From positions 1 through 64,000 of the forward strand of contig NZ_OMPS01000017.1 in NCBI RefSeq assembly GCF_900313035.1: 64,000 nucleotides of DNA, written 5' to 3'. The position numbers and the translations under genes are program-made. The notes beneath the pieces were generated by a model. That model ran no database searches. It worked only from the letters and a program-made list of their open reading frames with translations, and had not been told where the DNA came from. Shown piece after piece: positions 55,353 to 64,000 of the stretch. Positions within the stretch are counted from its first letter, which is position 1, and each line of letters starts with the position of its first letter. The DNA comes from Ruegeria sp. EL01 (lineage in GTDB: Bacteria; Pseudomonadota; Alphaproteobacteria; Rhodobacterales; Rhodobacteraceae).

Positions 55353-55559
55353 ATGGCTGTCCAACAGAACAAAGTTTCCAAGTCGCGCCGCAACAACCGC
55401 CGCGCGCACGACGCTCTGGTTGCTGCAAACCCGAACGAATGCGCCAACTGCGGTGAACTGAAGCGCCCGCACCACGTGTGCGCGTCCTGCGGCCATTATG
55501 ACGATCGCGAAGTCGTCGCACAGGCCGACGAAATCGACCTGGACGAAGACGCGGCCTAA
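55353..55559 (+). CDS. rpmF: 50S ribosomal protein L32
   Basis: The 68-residue protein opens [20 protein letters not shown] and contains [23 protein letters not shown], the L32 zinc-binding cysteine pattern (Cys-x-x-Cys and Cys-x-x-Cys). It is followed seven bases later by the plsX unit. Confidence 0.97.
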   Translation: MAVQQNKVSKSRRNNRRAHDALVAANPNECANCGELKRPHHVCASCGHYDDREVVAQADEIDLDEDAA

Positions 55560-55583
55560 GCCTGATTGAACGCAGGCCAGGGA

Positions 55584-56672
55584 ATGACTGAACAGCCCAC
55601 GCAACCCGATCGGATCACCATCTCGGTTGACGCTATGGGTGGGGACTCTGGTCCTTCGGTCGTCATTGCAGGGCTTGCGCGATCCGCTAAGAAGAACCCG
55701 GAAATCGGGTTCATGCTGCACGGTCCAGAAGTTGCGCTGCGCAAACTAGTCGCCAAACGACGTGTCCTTGATGGGCGCGTCGTTTTTCGTGATTGTCCCG
55801 ATGTCGTCACCATGGAGGACAAGCCCAGCCAGGTTGTGCGCAACGGCAAGCAGACCTCGATGTGGTCAGCATTGGAGGCCGTGCGCGATGGCGAGGCCCA
55901 TGGTGCGGTGTCCTGTGGCAACACCGGAGCGTTGATGGCGCTGTCGATGATGCGCCTGCGCAAACTGCCGGGCGTAAACCGACCGGCCATTGCGATCCTG
56001 TGGCCATCACGAAATCCTCAGGGTTTTAACGTTATGCTGGATGTCGGCGCTGATGTACGCGCTGATGCCAAGGACCTGCTGCAATTTGCGCTGATGGGTG
56101 CGTCGTACGCCCGCAACGGGATGGCGCTGCACCGCCCTCGTATCGGCTTACTAAATGTGGGCACGGAAGAACACAAAGGTCGGCCCGAGCTTAAGGAAGC
56201 GCACGGCATGATCTCGGAATTCGCGGATCAGGCAAATTTTGACTTCGTGGGTTTCGTCGAAGGCAGCGACATTCCCGGCGATAAAGCAGATGTCATTGTG
56301 ACGGACGGGTTTACCGGCAATGTCGCAATCAAAACCGGCGAAGGCACAGCAAGCTTGATCGGCGATCTGCTGCGCCAGGCCTTCAAATACAGCCCCCTGT
56401 CGCGTCTGGCATCGATCCTGGCGATCACGTCGCTGGGACGCCTGAAAAAGCGTATTGATCCGCGCCGTGTCAACGGTGGCGTGTTTTTGGGGCTGAATGG
56501 AACGGTTGTGAAATCCCACGGCGGGGCCGACGAAACAGGTGTGTCAGCGGCCGTAAAGCTGGCCTTTACCCTGGCAGAGTCCGGATTTGCGGAAAAATTG
56601 GCGGCACGGGTTGCATCGACTGCCCAGCTTGCACAAGATGCCGCGCAGGCTGCGCCGCAGACCGAAAAATAA
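55584..56672 (+). CDS. plsX: Phosphate acyltransferase PlsX
   Basis: PlsX converts acyl-ACP to acyl-phosphate for phospholipid synthesis. The 362-residue protein shows ITISVDAMGGDSGP and VSCGNTGALMALSM and LLNVGTEEHKG. The ATG at 55584 is preferred with an AGGCCAGGGA upstream; a TTG at 55566 would add six residues. It is followed by fabH. Confidence 0.93.
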   Translation: MTEQPTQPDRITISVDAMGGDSGPSVVIAGLARSAKKNPEIGFMLHGPEVALRKLVAKRRVLDGRVVFRDCPDVVTMEDKPSQVVRNGKQTSMWSALEAVRDGEAHGAVSCGNTGALMALSMMRLRKLPGVNRPAIAILWPSRNPQGFNVMLDVGADVRADAKDLLQFALMGASYARNGMALHRPRIGLLNVGTEEHKGRPELKEAHGMISEFADQANFDFVGFVEGSDIPGDKADVIVTDGFTGNVAIKTGEGTASLIGDLLRQAFKYSPLSRLASILAITSLGRLKKRIDPRRVNGGVFLGLNGTVVKSHGGADETGVSAAVKLAFTLAESGFAEKLAARVASTAQLAQDAAQAAPQTEK

Positions 56673-56693
56673 CAAAAAAGGCAGTACCCCAGA

Positions 56694-57665
56694 ATGGCAA
56701 GCCGTTCAGTTGTTGTAGGTGTCGGGCATTACTTGCCGGAACGTGTCGTCCCTAATTCCGAGTTTGAAAAATCACTGGATACAACCGATGAGTGGATCCG
56801 CACCCGCTCGGGGATCGAACGCCGCCACTTCGCTGCCGAAGGTGAAACTACATCTGATCTGGCAACCAAAGCAGCCGAGGCTGCATTGAAAGATGCCGGG
56901 CTTCAAGCCGACGACATAGATGCCATCGTTCTGGCGACGTCGACGGCGGACCTGACATTTCCATCCGCCTCGACAATGGTTCAGGCGCGTCTGGGTATGA
57001 CCAAAGGCTTCGCCTTTGACGTACAAGCGGTTTGTGCCGGTTTTGTCTTTGCCCTCAGCAACGCCAATGCACTGATCCTGTCCGGTCAGGCCAAACGCGT
57101 TCTGGTGATCGGCGCCGAGACGTTTTCGCGAATCATGGACTGGACCGACCGCTCTACCTGCGTTCTGTTCGGGGATGGCGCAGGCGCGTTGGTGCTGGAA
57201 GCACAAGAGGGTCAGGGAACTGCTGAGGATCGGGGTATTCTGTCCACCGATCTGAACTCGGACGGTCGGTACAAAGATTTGCTGTATGTTGATGGCGGCG
57301 TGTCGACGCAATCCACCGGTCATTTGCGGATGCAGGGCAATCAGGTGTTTCGCCATGCCGTTGAAAAGCTGTCAAAGACCGCGGAAACGGCCCTTGCGGG
57401 TGCCGGTCTAAGCAGCGCCGATGTGGACTGGATCGTCCCACATCAAGCCAATATCCGCATTATTCAGGGCACAGCCAAGAAAATGGGCCTGCCGATGGAA
57501 AACGTCGTGGTGACGGTTCAGGATCATGGCAATACCTCTGCGGCCTCGATTCCTTTGGCCATGTCCGTCGGCAAACAGCGCGGACAGATAAAGCCCGGTG
57601 ATCTGATCGTGACCGAAGCCATAGGCGGGGGTCTGGCCTGGGGTGCCGTGGTTCTGCGCTGGTGA
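56694..57665 (+). CDS. fabH: 3-oxoacyl-ACP synthase III
   Basis: FabH starts fatty acid synthesis from acetyl-CoA and malonyl-ACP. The 323-residue protein has catalytic Cys114 (in QAVCAGFVFA), His in VPHQANIRII (about 247) and Asn in DHGNTSAAS (about 277). It lies 21 bases after plsX in the usual order. Confidence 0.95.
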   Translation: MASRSVVVGVGHYLPERVVPNSEFEKSLDTTDEWIRTRSGIERRHFAAEGETTSDLATKAAEAALKDAGLQADDIDAIVLATSTADLTFPSASTMVQARLGMTKGFAFDVQAVCAGFVFALSNANALILSGQAKRVLVIGAETFSRIMDWTDRSTCVLFGDGAGALVLEAQEGQGTAEDRGILSTDLNSDGRYKDLLYVDGGVSTQSTGHLRMQGNQVFRHAVEKLSKTAETALAGAGLSSADVDWIVPHQANIRIIQGTAKKMGLPMENVVVTVQDHGNTSAASIPLAMSVGKQRGQIKPGDLIVTEAIGGGLAWGAVVLRW

Positions 57666-57708
57666 CAGGCACTTTCCAGCTTACACAGCCGCTTGCAATT
57701 CATTGATA

Positions 57709-57738
57709 TTGACAGCGAATTTCGCATCGCCCTATGCT
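57709..57738 (+). promoter_or_regulatory. Candidate sigma-70-type promoter for ihfA
   Basis: A perfect TTGACA at 57709-57714 is followed, after 18 bases, by TATGCT at 57733-57738, 24 bases before the ihfA ATG. This supports ihfA having its own promoter in addition to read-through from plsX-fabH. Confidence 0.6.
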
Positions 57739-57761
57739 TTACCATCAACAGGGGAAAAAGC

Positions 57762-58064
57762 ATGGGCGACAAAACACTGACCCGAATGGATCTGAGCGAG
57801 GCCGTTTTTCGTGAAGTCGGTCTTTCACGCAATGAAAGCGCGCAGCTGGTCGAAAGCGTTCTTGATCACATGTCTGACGCGCTGGTGCGTGGGGAACAGG
57901 TCAAGATATCATCTTTTGGAACGTTCAGCGTTCGGGACAAAACCGCCCGCATCGGTCGCAACCCCAAAACCGGTGAAGAGGTTCCTATTCAGCCGCGTCG
58001 CGTGCTGACCTTCCGCCCGTCGCACCTGATGAAGGATCGCGTCGCGGCCGGGAACCGTAAGTAA
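57762..58064 (+). CDS. ihfA: Integration host factor subunit alpha
   Basis: The 100-residue DNA-bending protein has the HU/IHF fold with [28 protein letters not shown] and [14 protein letters not shown]. The start at 57762 ([10 protein letters not shown]) has AGGGG upstream. It is followed 22 bases later by the MerR-type gene. Confidence 0.95.
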   Translation: MGDKTLTRMDLSEAVFREVGLSRNESAQLVESVLDHMSDALVRGEQVKISSFGTFSVRDKTARIGRNPKTGEEVPIQPRRVLTFRPSHLMKDRVAAGNRK

Positions 58065-58086
58065 GTAGATTCAGGACATAACGGTT

Positions 58087-58671
58087 ATGAGCAAGTCCCC
58101 CGACGCCTTTCGCACCATCAGTGAAGTTGCGGATTGGCTCGGTGTTCAGGCACACGTTCTACGCTTCTGGGAAAGCCGGTTCACACAGGTGAAACCGGTC
58201 AAACGTGCTGGCGGACGTCGATATTACCGTCCGAATGACATGCGCCTTCTGGGCGGCATCAAACGGTTGCTGCATCAGGAAGGGATTACGATCAAAGGCG
58301 TTCAACGCATTTTGCGCGAACAGGGTGTGGCTCATGTGGCCTCGCTGTCTCCGAGCCTGGATGACATGCCCGAAACGGCAGACGCCGATAACGCAGTTGT
58401 TGTGCCCTTTTCATCCGAACAAGATGCAGCCCCATCGGCTGAGCAGATCCATATGGATCTTGAGAATACGGATGAACCGGCGACCCCACTGTCAGAACCT
58501 CAGAAATCTGCTGCGCCAGAATACTTGGATGAAGCCCCCTTGCTGGGTGGAATCGCAACGCAAGCCTGGAGCAAAACGCAGTTTGACGATCAGCTTTTGC
58601 GCCAGATTGCACCTCTTGCCAAAGATTTGCGTACCCTGTTGAATCGAATTGAGAACCGAGTGGCAGGATAG
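58087..58671 (+). CDS. MerR-family regulator
   Basis: The 194-residue regulator has a MerR-type N-domain ([43 protein letters not shown]) and a long C-terminal region without recognised ligand site, ending in helix [20 protein letters not shown]. It follows ihfA, as is usual in alphaproteobacteria. Target genes are unknown. Confidence 0.88.
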   Translation: MSKSPDAFRTISEVADWLGVQAHVLRFWESRFTQVKPVKRAGGRRYYRPNDMRLLGGIKRLLHQEGITIKGVQRILREQGVAHVASLSPSLDDMPETADADNAVVVPFSSEQDAAPSAEQIHMDLENTDEPATPLSEPQKSAAPEYLDEAPLLGGIATQAWSKTQFDDQLLRQIAPLAKDLRTLLNRIENRVAG

Positions 58672-58732
58672 GTAAAAAGGCTTTGTTTTCCTCTTGCCCC
58701 TGCCGGGAAAGTCTTTATGAACACCTCAACGT

Positions 58733-58809
58733 CGGGCTATGGCGCAGCCTGGTAGCGCGTCCGTCTGGGGGACGGAAGGTCGCAGGTTCGAGTCCTGCTA
58801 GCCCGACCA
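58733..58809 (+). tRNA. tRNA-Pro (GGG)
   Basis: The 77-base gene folds as a cloverleaf: acceptor CGGGCTA/TAGCCCG, anticodon stem TCCGT/ACGGA with loop CTGGGGG (anticodon GGG), and T arm GCAGG-TTCGAGT-CCTGC. The 3' CCA is encoded at 58807-58809. Confidence 0.96.
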
Positions 58810-58870
58810 AATCACACCGACGTTTATGGCAGACAGGCCAGATCCTCTTCTGTCTCAGAGGGGGAATAGA

Positions 58871-59950
58871 ATGACAGGCGTGTGCCCTAATCAGCAGATC
58901 GAAGCAATGATCGAGCGTTGCGAAATCTTGGCCAGCCCAGACGTTTTGCCTGCGCAAATTCAACCAGCCAGCCTCGACCTTCGTTTAGGAACAGTGGCTT
59001 ACCGCGTGCGCGCATCGTTTCTGGCTGGCGAAGGCCGAACAGTCGCGGATCGTCTGACCGAGTTTGAGATGCATCGCATCGACATCACCGACGGGGCCGT
59101 TCTGGAAAAAGGCTGCGTCTATCTTGTGCCGCTTATGGAATCTCTGGCGCTTCCGTCAGGCACAAATGCTGTGGCCAATGCCAAAAGCTCGACCGGCCGG
59201 TTGGACCTGCTCACCCGCACAATCACCGATGGCGGCACCGAGTTTGACCGGGTGCCCTCGGGGTACACCGGTCCGCTTTACGCCGAAATATGCCCGCGTT
59301 CTTTCTCGGTTCTGGTGCGCCCTGGAATGCGGCTGAACCAGATCCGGTTCCGTCAGGGTCAAGCCATTTTGTCGGATGATGAACTGAACACGCTACATGC
59401 AGACTCGCCTTTGGTGGACGGGCCCGCCGTAGTTCAGGACGGATTGGGGTTTTCGGTAGACCTGCAATTGCCGGATACAGATTTGGTCGGATACCGCGCC
59501 AAACCACATACAGGCGTGATCGATCTGGATCGCGTCTGTGGATATGATCCGCAGGATTACTGGGAAGAAGTACGTACCAAGGACGGTCGCATCATCCTGG
59601 ACCCCGGCGCCTTCTACATCCTGGTCAGTCGCGAAGCGGTGCATATCCCACCCCTTTATGCAGCTGAAATGGCCCCCTACCTGGCGATGGTTGGCGAATT
59701 CCGCGTGCATTATGCCGGCTTCTTTGATCCCGGTTTTGGTCATGCCGAAGCAGGTGGCGCTGGCTCGCGTGGTGTTTTGGAAGTCCGCTGTCACGAAGCG
59801 CCCTTTGTGCTGGAGCACGGACAGGTTGTTGGCAGGCTGGTTTATGAACGCATGGCCGAAATGCCAACGCAGCTGTACGGTGCAGGCATTGCGTCGAACT
59901 ATCAGGGTCAGGGCCTGAAATTGTCTAAGCATTTCAAGGCGCCAGGCTGA
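58871..59950 (+). CDS. dcd: 2'-Deoxycytidine 5'-triphosphate deaminase, long form
   Basis: The enzyme deaminates dCTP to dUTP. The 359-residue length is twice that of the short Dcd family and matches the bidomain type common in alphaproteobacteria. It has PASLDLRLGTVAYRVRASF, the substrate region NAKSSTGRLDLLTRTITDGG and LYAEICPRSFSVLV. AGAGGGGG precedes the ATG at 58871. Confidence 0.88.
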   Translation: MTGVCPNQQIEAMIERCEILASPDVLPAQIQPASLDLRLGTVAYRVRASFLAGEGRTVADRLTEFEMHRIDITDGAVLEKGCVYLVPLMESLALPSGTNAVANAKSSTGRLDLLTRTITDGGTEFDRVPSGYTGPLYAEICPRSFSVLVRPGMRLNQIRFRQGQAILSDDELNTLHADSPLVDGPAVVQDGLGFSVDLQLPDTDLVGYRAKPHTGVIDLDRVCGYDPQDYWEEVRTKDGRIILDPGAFYILVSREAVHIPPLYAAEMAPYLAMVGEFRVHYAGFFDPGFGHAEAGGAGSRGVLEVRCHEAPFVLEHGQVVGRLVYERMAEMPTQLYGAGIASNYQGQGLKLSKHFKAPG

Positions 59951-59953
59951 TCT

Positions 59954-60196
59954 TCAGAACCTCATGAACCGGCGCATCTGACGGCTCAGTCGCCATATCT
60001 GTTTCATGTTCTGTTTTTGCCGTCCCGATCTTTCTGCCATCTGGCGCTTGGCTTCAGCATCACCGGGTGGTGCGGATGTATGGCCTGGTTTGCGGGAGGT
60101 CCGATCAGCCAGATCAAACCCTTTGTTCACGCCTCGCGTCACAAGGCGGCGGACCACCTGGCGCACGATCATGTCGATGATCCGATTTGCGTTCAT
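59954..60196 (-). CDS. Small basic protein, unknown
   Basis: The 80-residue, very basic protein starts MNANRIIDMIVRQVVRRLV and ends LSRQMRRFMRF. It is helical and has no signal peptide. The stop lies four bases after the dcd stop, in the opposite direction. It lies downstream of scpB on the same strand, with 66 bases between. Function unknown; nucleic acid or membrane contact is possible. Confidence 0.6.
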   Translation of the reverse strand: MNANRIIDMIVRQVVRRLVTRGVNKGFDLADRTSRKPGHTSAPPGDAEAKRQMAERSGRQKQNMKQIWRLSRQMRRFMRF

Positions 60197-60262
60197 CTGT
60201 CCAGCTCCGGTTTCTTGCCCCACAACATAAGCAATCTGTGCGGCAACAAAAGGGCTGATCGA

Positions 60263-60919
60263 TCACTCTTCCTCGAACAGTTCGGTTTGATCCTCGTCCG
60301 CTTCGTCGTCGCTTCCTTCGCCGATTGGCATCGCACCCGGAGGTGGCCGGTTTTCCAGCAAGCCAGCTGCGCGCAATTCCTTAAGGCCCGGCAAGTCACG
60401 CGCATTTTCCAGCCCGAAATGGTCCAAAAACTGCGGCGTCACCACAAAGGTCACCGGACGGCCCGGTGTCATGCGACGGCGGCCCAGACGAATCCACTCC
60501 ATTTCAAGGAGTTGATCAATGGTTCCACGCGACACCGACACGCCCCGGATCTCTTCGATTTCGGCCCGGGTACAGGGCTGATGATAGGCTACAATAGCCA
60601 AAGTTTCGATCGCGGCCCGGCTAAGCTTGCGGGTCTCAACGGTTTCCTTTTGCATCAGGAACCCCAGGTCGGGGGCGGTTCGAATGGCCCAGGCCTCACC
60701 CACCTTGACCACACGCACACCGCGCCCTTCATAGCGCTTTTGCAGAACTTCCACCGCTTGCGCCGCGTCGCTGCCATGAGGCATCCGTACTTCGAGATCG
60801 GCAATCGTCACGGGTTCAGCGCTGGCAAATAACACAGCCTCGACCATACGCTCCTGCTCAGCCAGCGGAGGCGCCCCGAACAGGGTGCCGGAGCCATCGT
60901 TTTTGGGGGCGTCAGTCAA
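60263..60919 (-). CDS. scpB: Segregation and condensation protein B
   Basis: ScpB pairs with ScpA and SMC in chromosome organisation. The 218-residue protein has two winged-helix parts: VEAVLFASAEPVTIADLE, then ETRKLSRAAIETLAIVAYHQP with TRAEIEEIRGVSVSRGT. Its start overlaps the scpA stop by four bases. Confidence 0.93.
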   Translation of the reverse strand: MTDAPKNDGSGTLFGAPPLAEQERMVEAVLFASAEPVTIADLEVRMPHGSDAAQAVEVLQKRYEGRGVRVVKVGEAWAIRTAPDLGFLMQKETVETRKLSRAAIETLAIVAYHQPCTRAEIEEIRGVSVSRGTIDQLLEMEWIRLGRRRMTPGRPVTFVVTPQFLDHFGLENARDLPGLKELRAAGLLENRPPPGAMPIGEGSDDEADEDQTELFEEE

Positions 60920-61704
60920 GTCTCGGTCCTCTTGCGCAGTTGGATCGGCGCAAAGCTCTCGCTTTGCTTCATCTCCATATGTCCTTCTTTCACCAACTCC
61001 AGCGAGGCTGCAAACGTCGCCGCAGTGGCCGAGCGCTTGCGCACCGGATCAGCATCCCAGCCCTCGGGCAGATAGGTTTCCATATCAGTCCAGGTTCCGG
61101 CGAACCCGATCAGCGGGCGCATCCGTTCCAGCGCCTGTTCCATCGTGAACACCGCGTTACGGTCCATGACAAAGGGCCGGAATTCATCACGTGTGCGGAT
61201 CCGTGCATAGCCCTGCATCAGGTCCAGCAACGTGGCGGAATACGTTACGGTGCGGATGCGGGTGACATCTTCGCCCTGCCCGCGCCGGAAGAAATCTCGC
61301 CCCAGTTGATCGCGCGCCATCAGGCGCGCCGCCGCATCGCGCATGGCCTGCAGACGTTCCAGTTGAAATGCCAGATGCGCCGCAAGTTCTTCGCCAGATG
61401 GGCCTTCGTCATCCGGGTCGGGCGGCAGCAACAAGCGGGACTTCAAGAAGGCCAGCCATGCGGCCATAACCAGATAATCCGCCGCCAATTCAATCCGCAA
61501 CGCGCGAGCCTTTTCGACAAAGGCCAGGTATTGCTGAGCCAGTGCAAGAACGGAAATTTTGCGCAGATCGACCTTTTGCGTCCGTGACAATGTCAGCAGC
61601 ACATCAAGCGGGCCTTCGAACCCGTCCACATCAACAATCAGCGCTTCGGCTGCAAGCCGATCCGCGACCGAGACCGGGTCTTCACTGAAAAGGTTATCGT
61701 TCAT
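60916..61704 (-). CDS. scpA: Segregation and condensation protein A
   Basis: ScpA is the kleisin of the SMC complex. The 262-residue protein has the N-terminal VDGFEGPLDVLLTLSRTQKVDL motif and the C-terminal winged helix with LRKRTET. It overlaps scpB by four bases and nagZ by eleven, so scpB, scpA and nagZ are one coupled unit. Confidence 0.93.
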   Translation of the reverse strand: MNDNLFSEDPVSVADRLAAEALIVDVDGFEGPLDVLLTLSRTQKVDLRKISVLALAQQYLAFVEKARALRIELAADYLVMAAWLAFLKSRLLLPPDPDDEGPSGEELAAHLAFQLERLQAMRDAAARLMARDQLGRDFFRRGQGEDVTRIRTVTYSATLLDLMQGYARIRTRDEFRPFVMDRNAVFTMEQALERMRPLIGFAGTWTDMETYLPEGWDADPVRKRSATAATFAASLELVKEGHMEMKQSESFAPIQLRKRTET

Positions 61705-62701
61705 ACACCTGCCCGCCCATTAGGCGGGATAGTTCCGCCTCGGCGGCCTGTATGTCAAGTTCCTGCGGGGCTTTGCGCATGGCCAAAGCCCGTTCCGCGC
61801 GGGTTTGTGCCGTGTCTGACATCTCGCCTGCAGCTTCCAAGACTGCGGCGCGTTCGGGCAAGGTTCCGTTACAATGAAGAACCACGTCACATCCCGCCTT
61901 CAAGGACAACCCGGCCAACTCGGACAACGACCCGCTGAGCGCTTTCATCGAAATGTCATCGGTCATCACCAGACCATCAAAGCCGATCTTATCGCGGATC
62001 AAGCCCATCATCGGCGCCGAAATCGTGGCTGGCTGCGGGTCGATCTGGTCGTATACCAAATGCGCCGTCATGCCCATTGGCAGGTCGTTCAACTCACGAA
62101 ACGGAGCGAAATCGTTGTGCTCCAGCTCATCCAGCGACAGATCCACATGCGGCAGATCATGGTGGCTGTCCAAGGTCGCGCGGCCGTGGCCCGGGATGTG
62201 CTTTACAACCGGCAAGACGCTGCCATCCAGATGCCCTTGTGCAACGGCGCGACCGATCCGGGACGCGGTTTTGGCATCTGTCCCATAACAGCGGTTGCGC
62301 AAAAACGCATGCGTTTCCGGCTGGGCGACATCCACCATCGGCGCGCAATTGCTGTCGATCCCCAGAGAAAAAAGCTCATCCGCGATCAGCCGATACCGCA
62401 GATACATGGCCCTCTCGGCCTCATCCCCAGCCTGCATGGCATGATCCAGCGGTGACCTCCATTCGCGCGCCAAAGGTGCACGCAGGCGTTGGACCCGTCC
62501 ACCTTCCTGATCAATGGTGATCGGGCAATTGCGCCCGACAGCCTCGCGGAAATCGTCGCACAAGGCGCGCACCTGATCAGCGCTTTCGATATTGCGAGAA
62601 AACAGGATAAACCCAAACGGGTTAATCTGGCGGAACAAGGCCCGTTCTTCCGGGTTTAGGCGTAGCCCTTCGGCATCGGTGATCGTGGCACCAAATGTCA
62701 C
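61694..62701 (-). CDS. nagZ: Beta-N-acetylhexosaminidase
   Basis: NagZ removes GlcNAc from anhydro-muropeptides in the cytosol during murein recycling. The 335-residue GH3 protein has the signature KHIPGHGRATLDSHHDLP and the catalytic Asp in VMTDDISM. The GTG at 62701 overlaps the SPOR gene stop as GTGA (62698-62701), which decides the start; an ATG at 62722 would extend it into the upstream gene. Confidence 0.9.
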   Translation of the reverse strand: MTFGATITDAEGLRLNPEERALFRQINPFGFILFSRNIESADQVRALCDDFREAVGRNCPITIDQEGGRVQRLRAPLAREWRSPLDHAMQAGDEAERAMYLRYRLIADELFSLGIDSNCAPMVDVAQPETHAFLRNRCYGTDAKTASRIGRAVAQGHLDGSVLPVVKHIPGHGRATLDSHHDLPHVDLSLDELEHNDFAPFRELNDLPMGMTAHLVYDQIDPQPATISAPMMGLIRDKIGFDGLVMTDDISMKALSGSLSELAGLSLKAGCDVVLHCNGTLPERAAVLEAAGEMSDTAQTRAERALAMRKAPQELDIQAAEAELSRLMGGQVYER

Positions 62702-63762
62702 CGCACCGCTACCGGGATACAATCAGCGCCCTGGGCGACCAAAGCGGCACAGAATTGGCGCGAGTCGCTCAGGTCTTCGAACCCAAGCACACGCAGTCGG
62801 TAGAAGGTGCGACCTCCACTTGAAGTTTGCTGAATAACACGTTGTTTCCCATTCATATATTCACCAAAGCGACCATCAAATCGCGCCCACTCCGCCTTTG
62901 CGACATCAGCGCTTTCATAAGCGCCGAGCTGCGCCATGCGTGTGCCCTTGCTCAGGGTGTCGGGATCGACATCAAGGCCAGCAGCGGCTTTGACGGCTGA
63001 GTTGATCGCATCTTCGGAAGTTTCGCTTGGCGACACCCTGCTACTGAACGCACGGGCCGGACGGTTATGTGGCCGCAAGGACCGACGCACGCCCGGCAGC
63101 GCTGCGATAGCAGGGTCTGGCAGCAATGCCGCCAAATCCACAGGGTCGATGGCCGGTTCTTCTGCTGGTGTTGACAGTGCAGCCAGTTGTATGCGTTGCT
63201 CTGTTGGGTGGCCCGATGAATCGGCTTGTCCGGCCAGTTCTGCAACCAGGGCATCCACCGCATTCTGACGCAATTCGGCAGCTTCTTTGTTAGAAATCGG
63301 CTCTTCAACCACATGGAGCGCCGGTGTCGGCCTCAACTCACCTGCCGGTAAATCCTCATCTGTGAGGGAAACCGGGCGCGGCGCAAGGATCAGACGATCC
63401 GCCGGGGCCGCGGCCGAGCCTTCGGCCGCGACAGCATTGACCGCAAGGCCCTGATGATCGGCAGGTGTTCCACCCGGATTTTCCGGTTGAATGCGCATCG
63501 GCCCTTCCGCCGCGCGCACTACGGGTACGCCGCTGACGTCGCGCATGACCAACTGATATCCCCAAACGGCGACACCTGCGACCAGCGCCAATGAGGCGAC
63601 TGCGCCCAGCATATTGACGGCGCGACCCAACCCGGCTGCGCCGCGCGGGGGCTCATAATCTTGCATATCTTCGGGATAATCATACGCATCGTCAGAATAC
63701 GCTTGATTCGTGTATTGCATCTGCTCGGGGCGCGTTTGCCCCGAGTAATCGTAACTCGACAT
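62698..63762 (-). CDS. SPOR-domain inner-membrane protein
   Basis: The 354-residue protein has an acidic N-terminal cytosolic part, one membrane segment (VNMLGAVASLALVAGVAVWG, about 49-68), a long disordered periplasmic part and a C-terminal SPOR domain (about 275-354, with MAQLGAYESADVAKAEWARF and YRLRVLGFEDLSDSRQFC) that binds denuded glycan at the division site. It is in the usual argS-SPOR-nagZ-scpA-scpB order. Confidence 0.88.
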   Translation of the reverse strand: MSSYDYSGQTRPEQMQYTNQAYSDDAYDYPEDMQDYEPPRGAAGLGRAVNMLGAVASLALVAGVAVWGYQLVMRDVSGVPVVRAAEGPMRIQPENPGGTPADHQGLAVNAVAAEGSAAAPADRLILAPRPVSLTDEDLPAGELRPTPALHVVEEPISNKEAAELRQNAVDALVAELAGQADSSGHPTEQRIQLAALSTPAEEPAIDPVDLAALLPDPAIAALPGVRRSLRPHNRPARAFSSRVSPSETSEDAINSAVKAAAGLDVDPDTLSKGTRMAQLGAYESADVAKAEWARFDGRFGEYMNGKQRVIQQTSSGGRTFYRLRVLGFEDLSDSRQFCAALVAQGADCIPVAVR

Positions 63763-63850
63763 ATCCGCCTCACTGCCCGGTTGCGCCAGTAAAATAGGGC
63801 GCGCGGGTCATTTCTTGTCTGCCTCAGACCGGCGGTTCGGGCGATATTGG

Positions 63851-64000
63851 CTACCGCATCTCCTGCGCCGGAGTAACGCCAAGAATACCCAAGCCCGCTG
63901 AAATCACAACAGAAACGGAGCGCGCCAATGCGATTTTTGACTGACTTGTGGCTACATCGCCATCCTGAATAAAGCGCAATTGGGTTTCGTCATTGCCCTT
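63851..64000 (-). CDS. argS: Arginyl-tRNA synthetase, C-terminal part
   Basis: Only the last 49 codons are in the window; the gene runs off the right edge. The peptide ends SVVISAGLGILGVTPAQEMR, the typical end of the ArgS anticodon-binding DALR domain. The gene order with the SPOR gene next supports the call. Confidence 0.9.
   Translation of the reverse strand, partial: KGNDETQLRFIQDGDVATSQSKIALARSVSVVISAGLGILGVTPAQEMR

Overview
The window looks like a piece of the main chromosome of a marine alphaproteobacterium of the Roseobacter group (Rhodobacteraceae). The evidence is gene order and protein type rather than a database search. Family-typical blocks are present: argS-SPOR-nagZ-scpA-scpB, bamE/DUF177-rpmF-plsX-fabH-ihfA-merR, holC/pepA next to lptG-lptD-surA-pdxA-rsmA, and prmC-prfA. 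Base composition is GC-rich, and L-carnitine catabolism and OlsB-type ornithine lipid synthesis are present. About 70 protein genes and one tRNA-Pro(GGG) can be supported. There is no rRNA, CRISPR array or prophage.

Layout. 0-0.3 kb: start of a tyrosine recombinase of the kind that accompanies IS91-type transposases, cut by the window edge. 0.3-13 kb: ArsM arsenite methyltransferase, an AlkD-like repair protein, an SDR, a beta-barrel-like envelope protein, release factor 3, an unknown gene coupled to a glycosyltransferase, a DEAD-box helicase, a drug/metabolite-type transporter, and a desaturase-DUF2061 pair divergent from a Cro/CI-type regulator. 13-17.7 kb: a carnitine catabolic operon (SDR, carnitine dehydrogenase fused to a thioesterase, a small Cys-rich secreted protein, a BKACE enzyme) divergent from a CdhR-type activator. 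17.7-27.4 kb: aldo/keto reductase, HolC, PepA, then the LPS-transport/outer-membrane run lptG-lptD-surA-pdxA-rsmA. No lptF lies beside lptG.

27.4-39 kb: DUF4167, prmC-prfA, two ureohydrolases of different subclass plus an M20 amidohydrolase, MazG, a nucleoside hydrolase, acetyltransferases, a small glycine-zipper protein and enolase. 39-48.9 kb: a transporter, a Fur-family regulator, an EEP-family hydrolase, an exported free-standing PilJ-type protein, SelO, a cupin, a methyltransferase, a second desaturase, AnmK and TyrS. 48.9-64 kb: an exported glycine-rich repeat protein, an SDR plus sugar acetyltransferase pair, an ABC-F ATPase, OlsB, BamE, the DUF177-rpmF-plsX-fabH-ihfA-merR run, tRNA-Pro, dCTP deaminase, and scpB-scpA-nagZ-SPOR-argS (argS truncated by the right edge).

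How they work together. The carnitine genes encode oxidation to dehydrocarnitine, cleavage with acetyl-CoA to betainyl-CoA and acetoacetate, and release of glycine betaine. LptG/LptD/SurA/BamE and OlsB serve the outer membrane and its lipids. NagZ and AnmK belong to murein recycling. The most unusual signals are the missing lptF, a dispersed intergenic element in three copies whose hairpin arms co-vary, the exported PilJ-type protein with two degenerate repeats, the Cys-rich protein inside the carnitine operon, and the 45-bp tandem repeat coding region. I found no clear new defence or mobile system. Most of the window is ordinary core genome.
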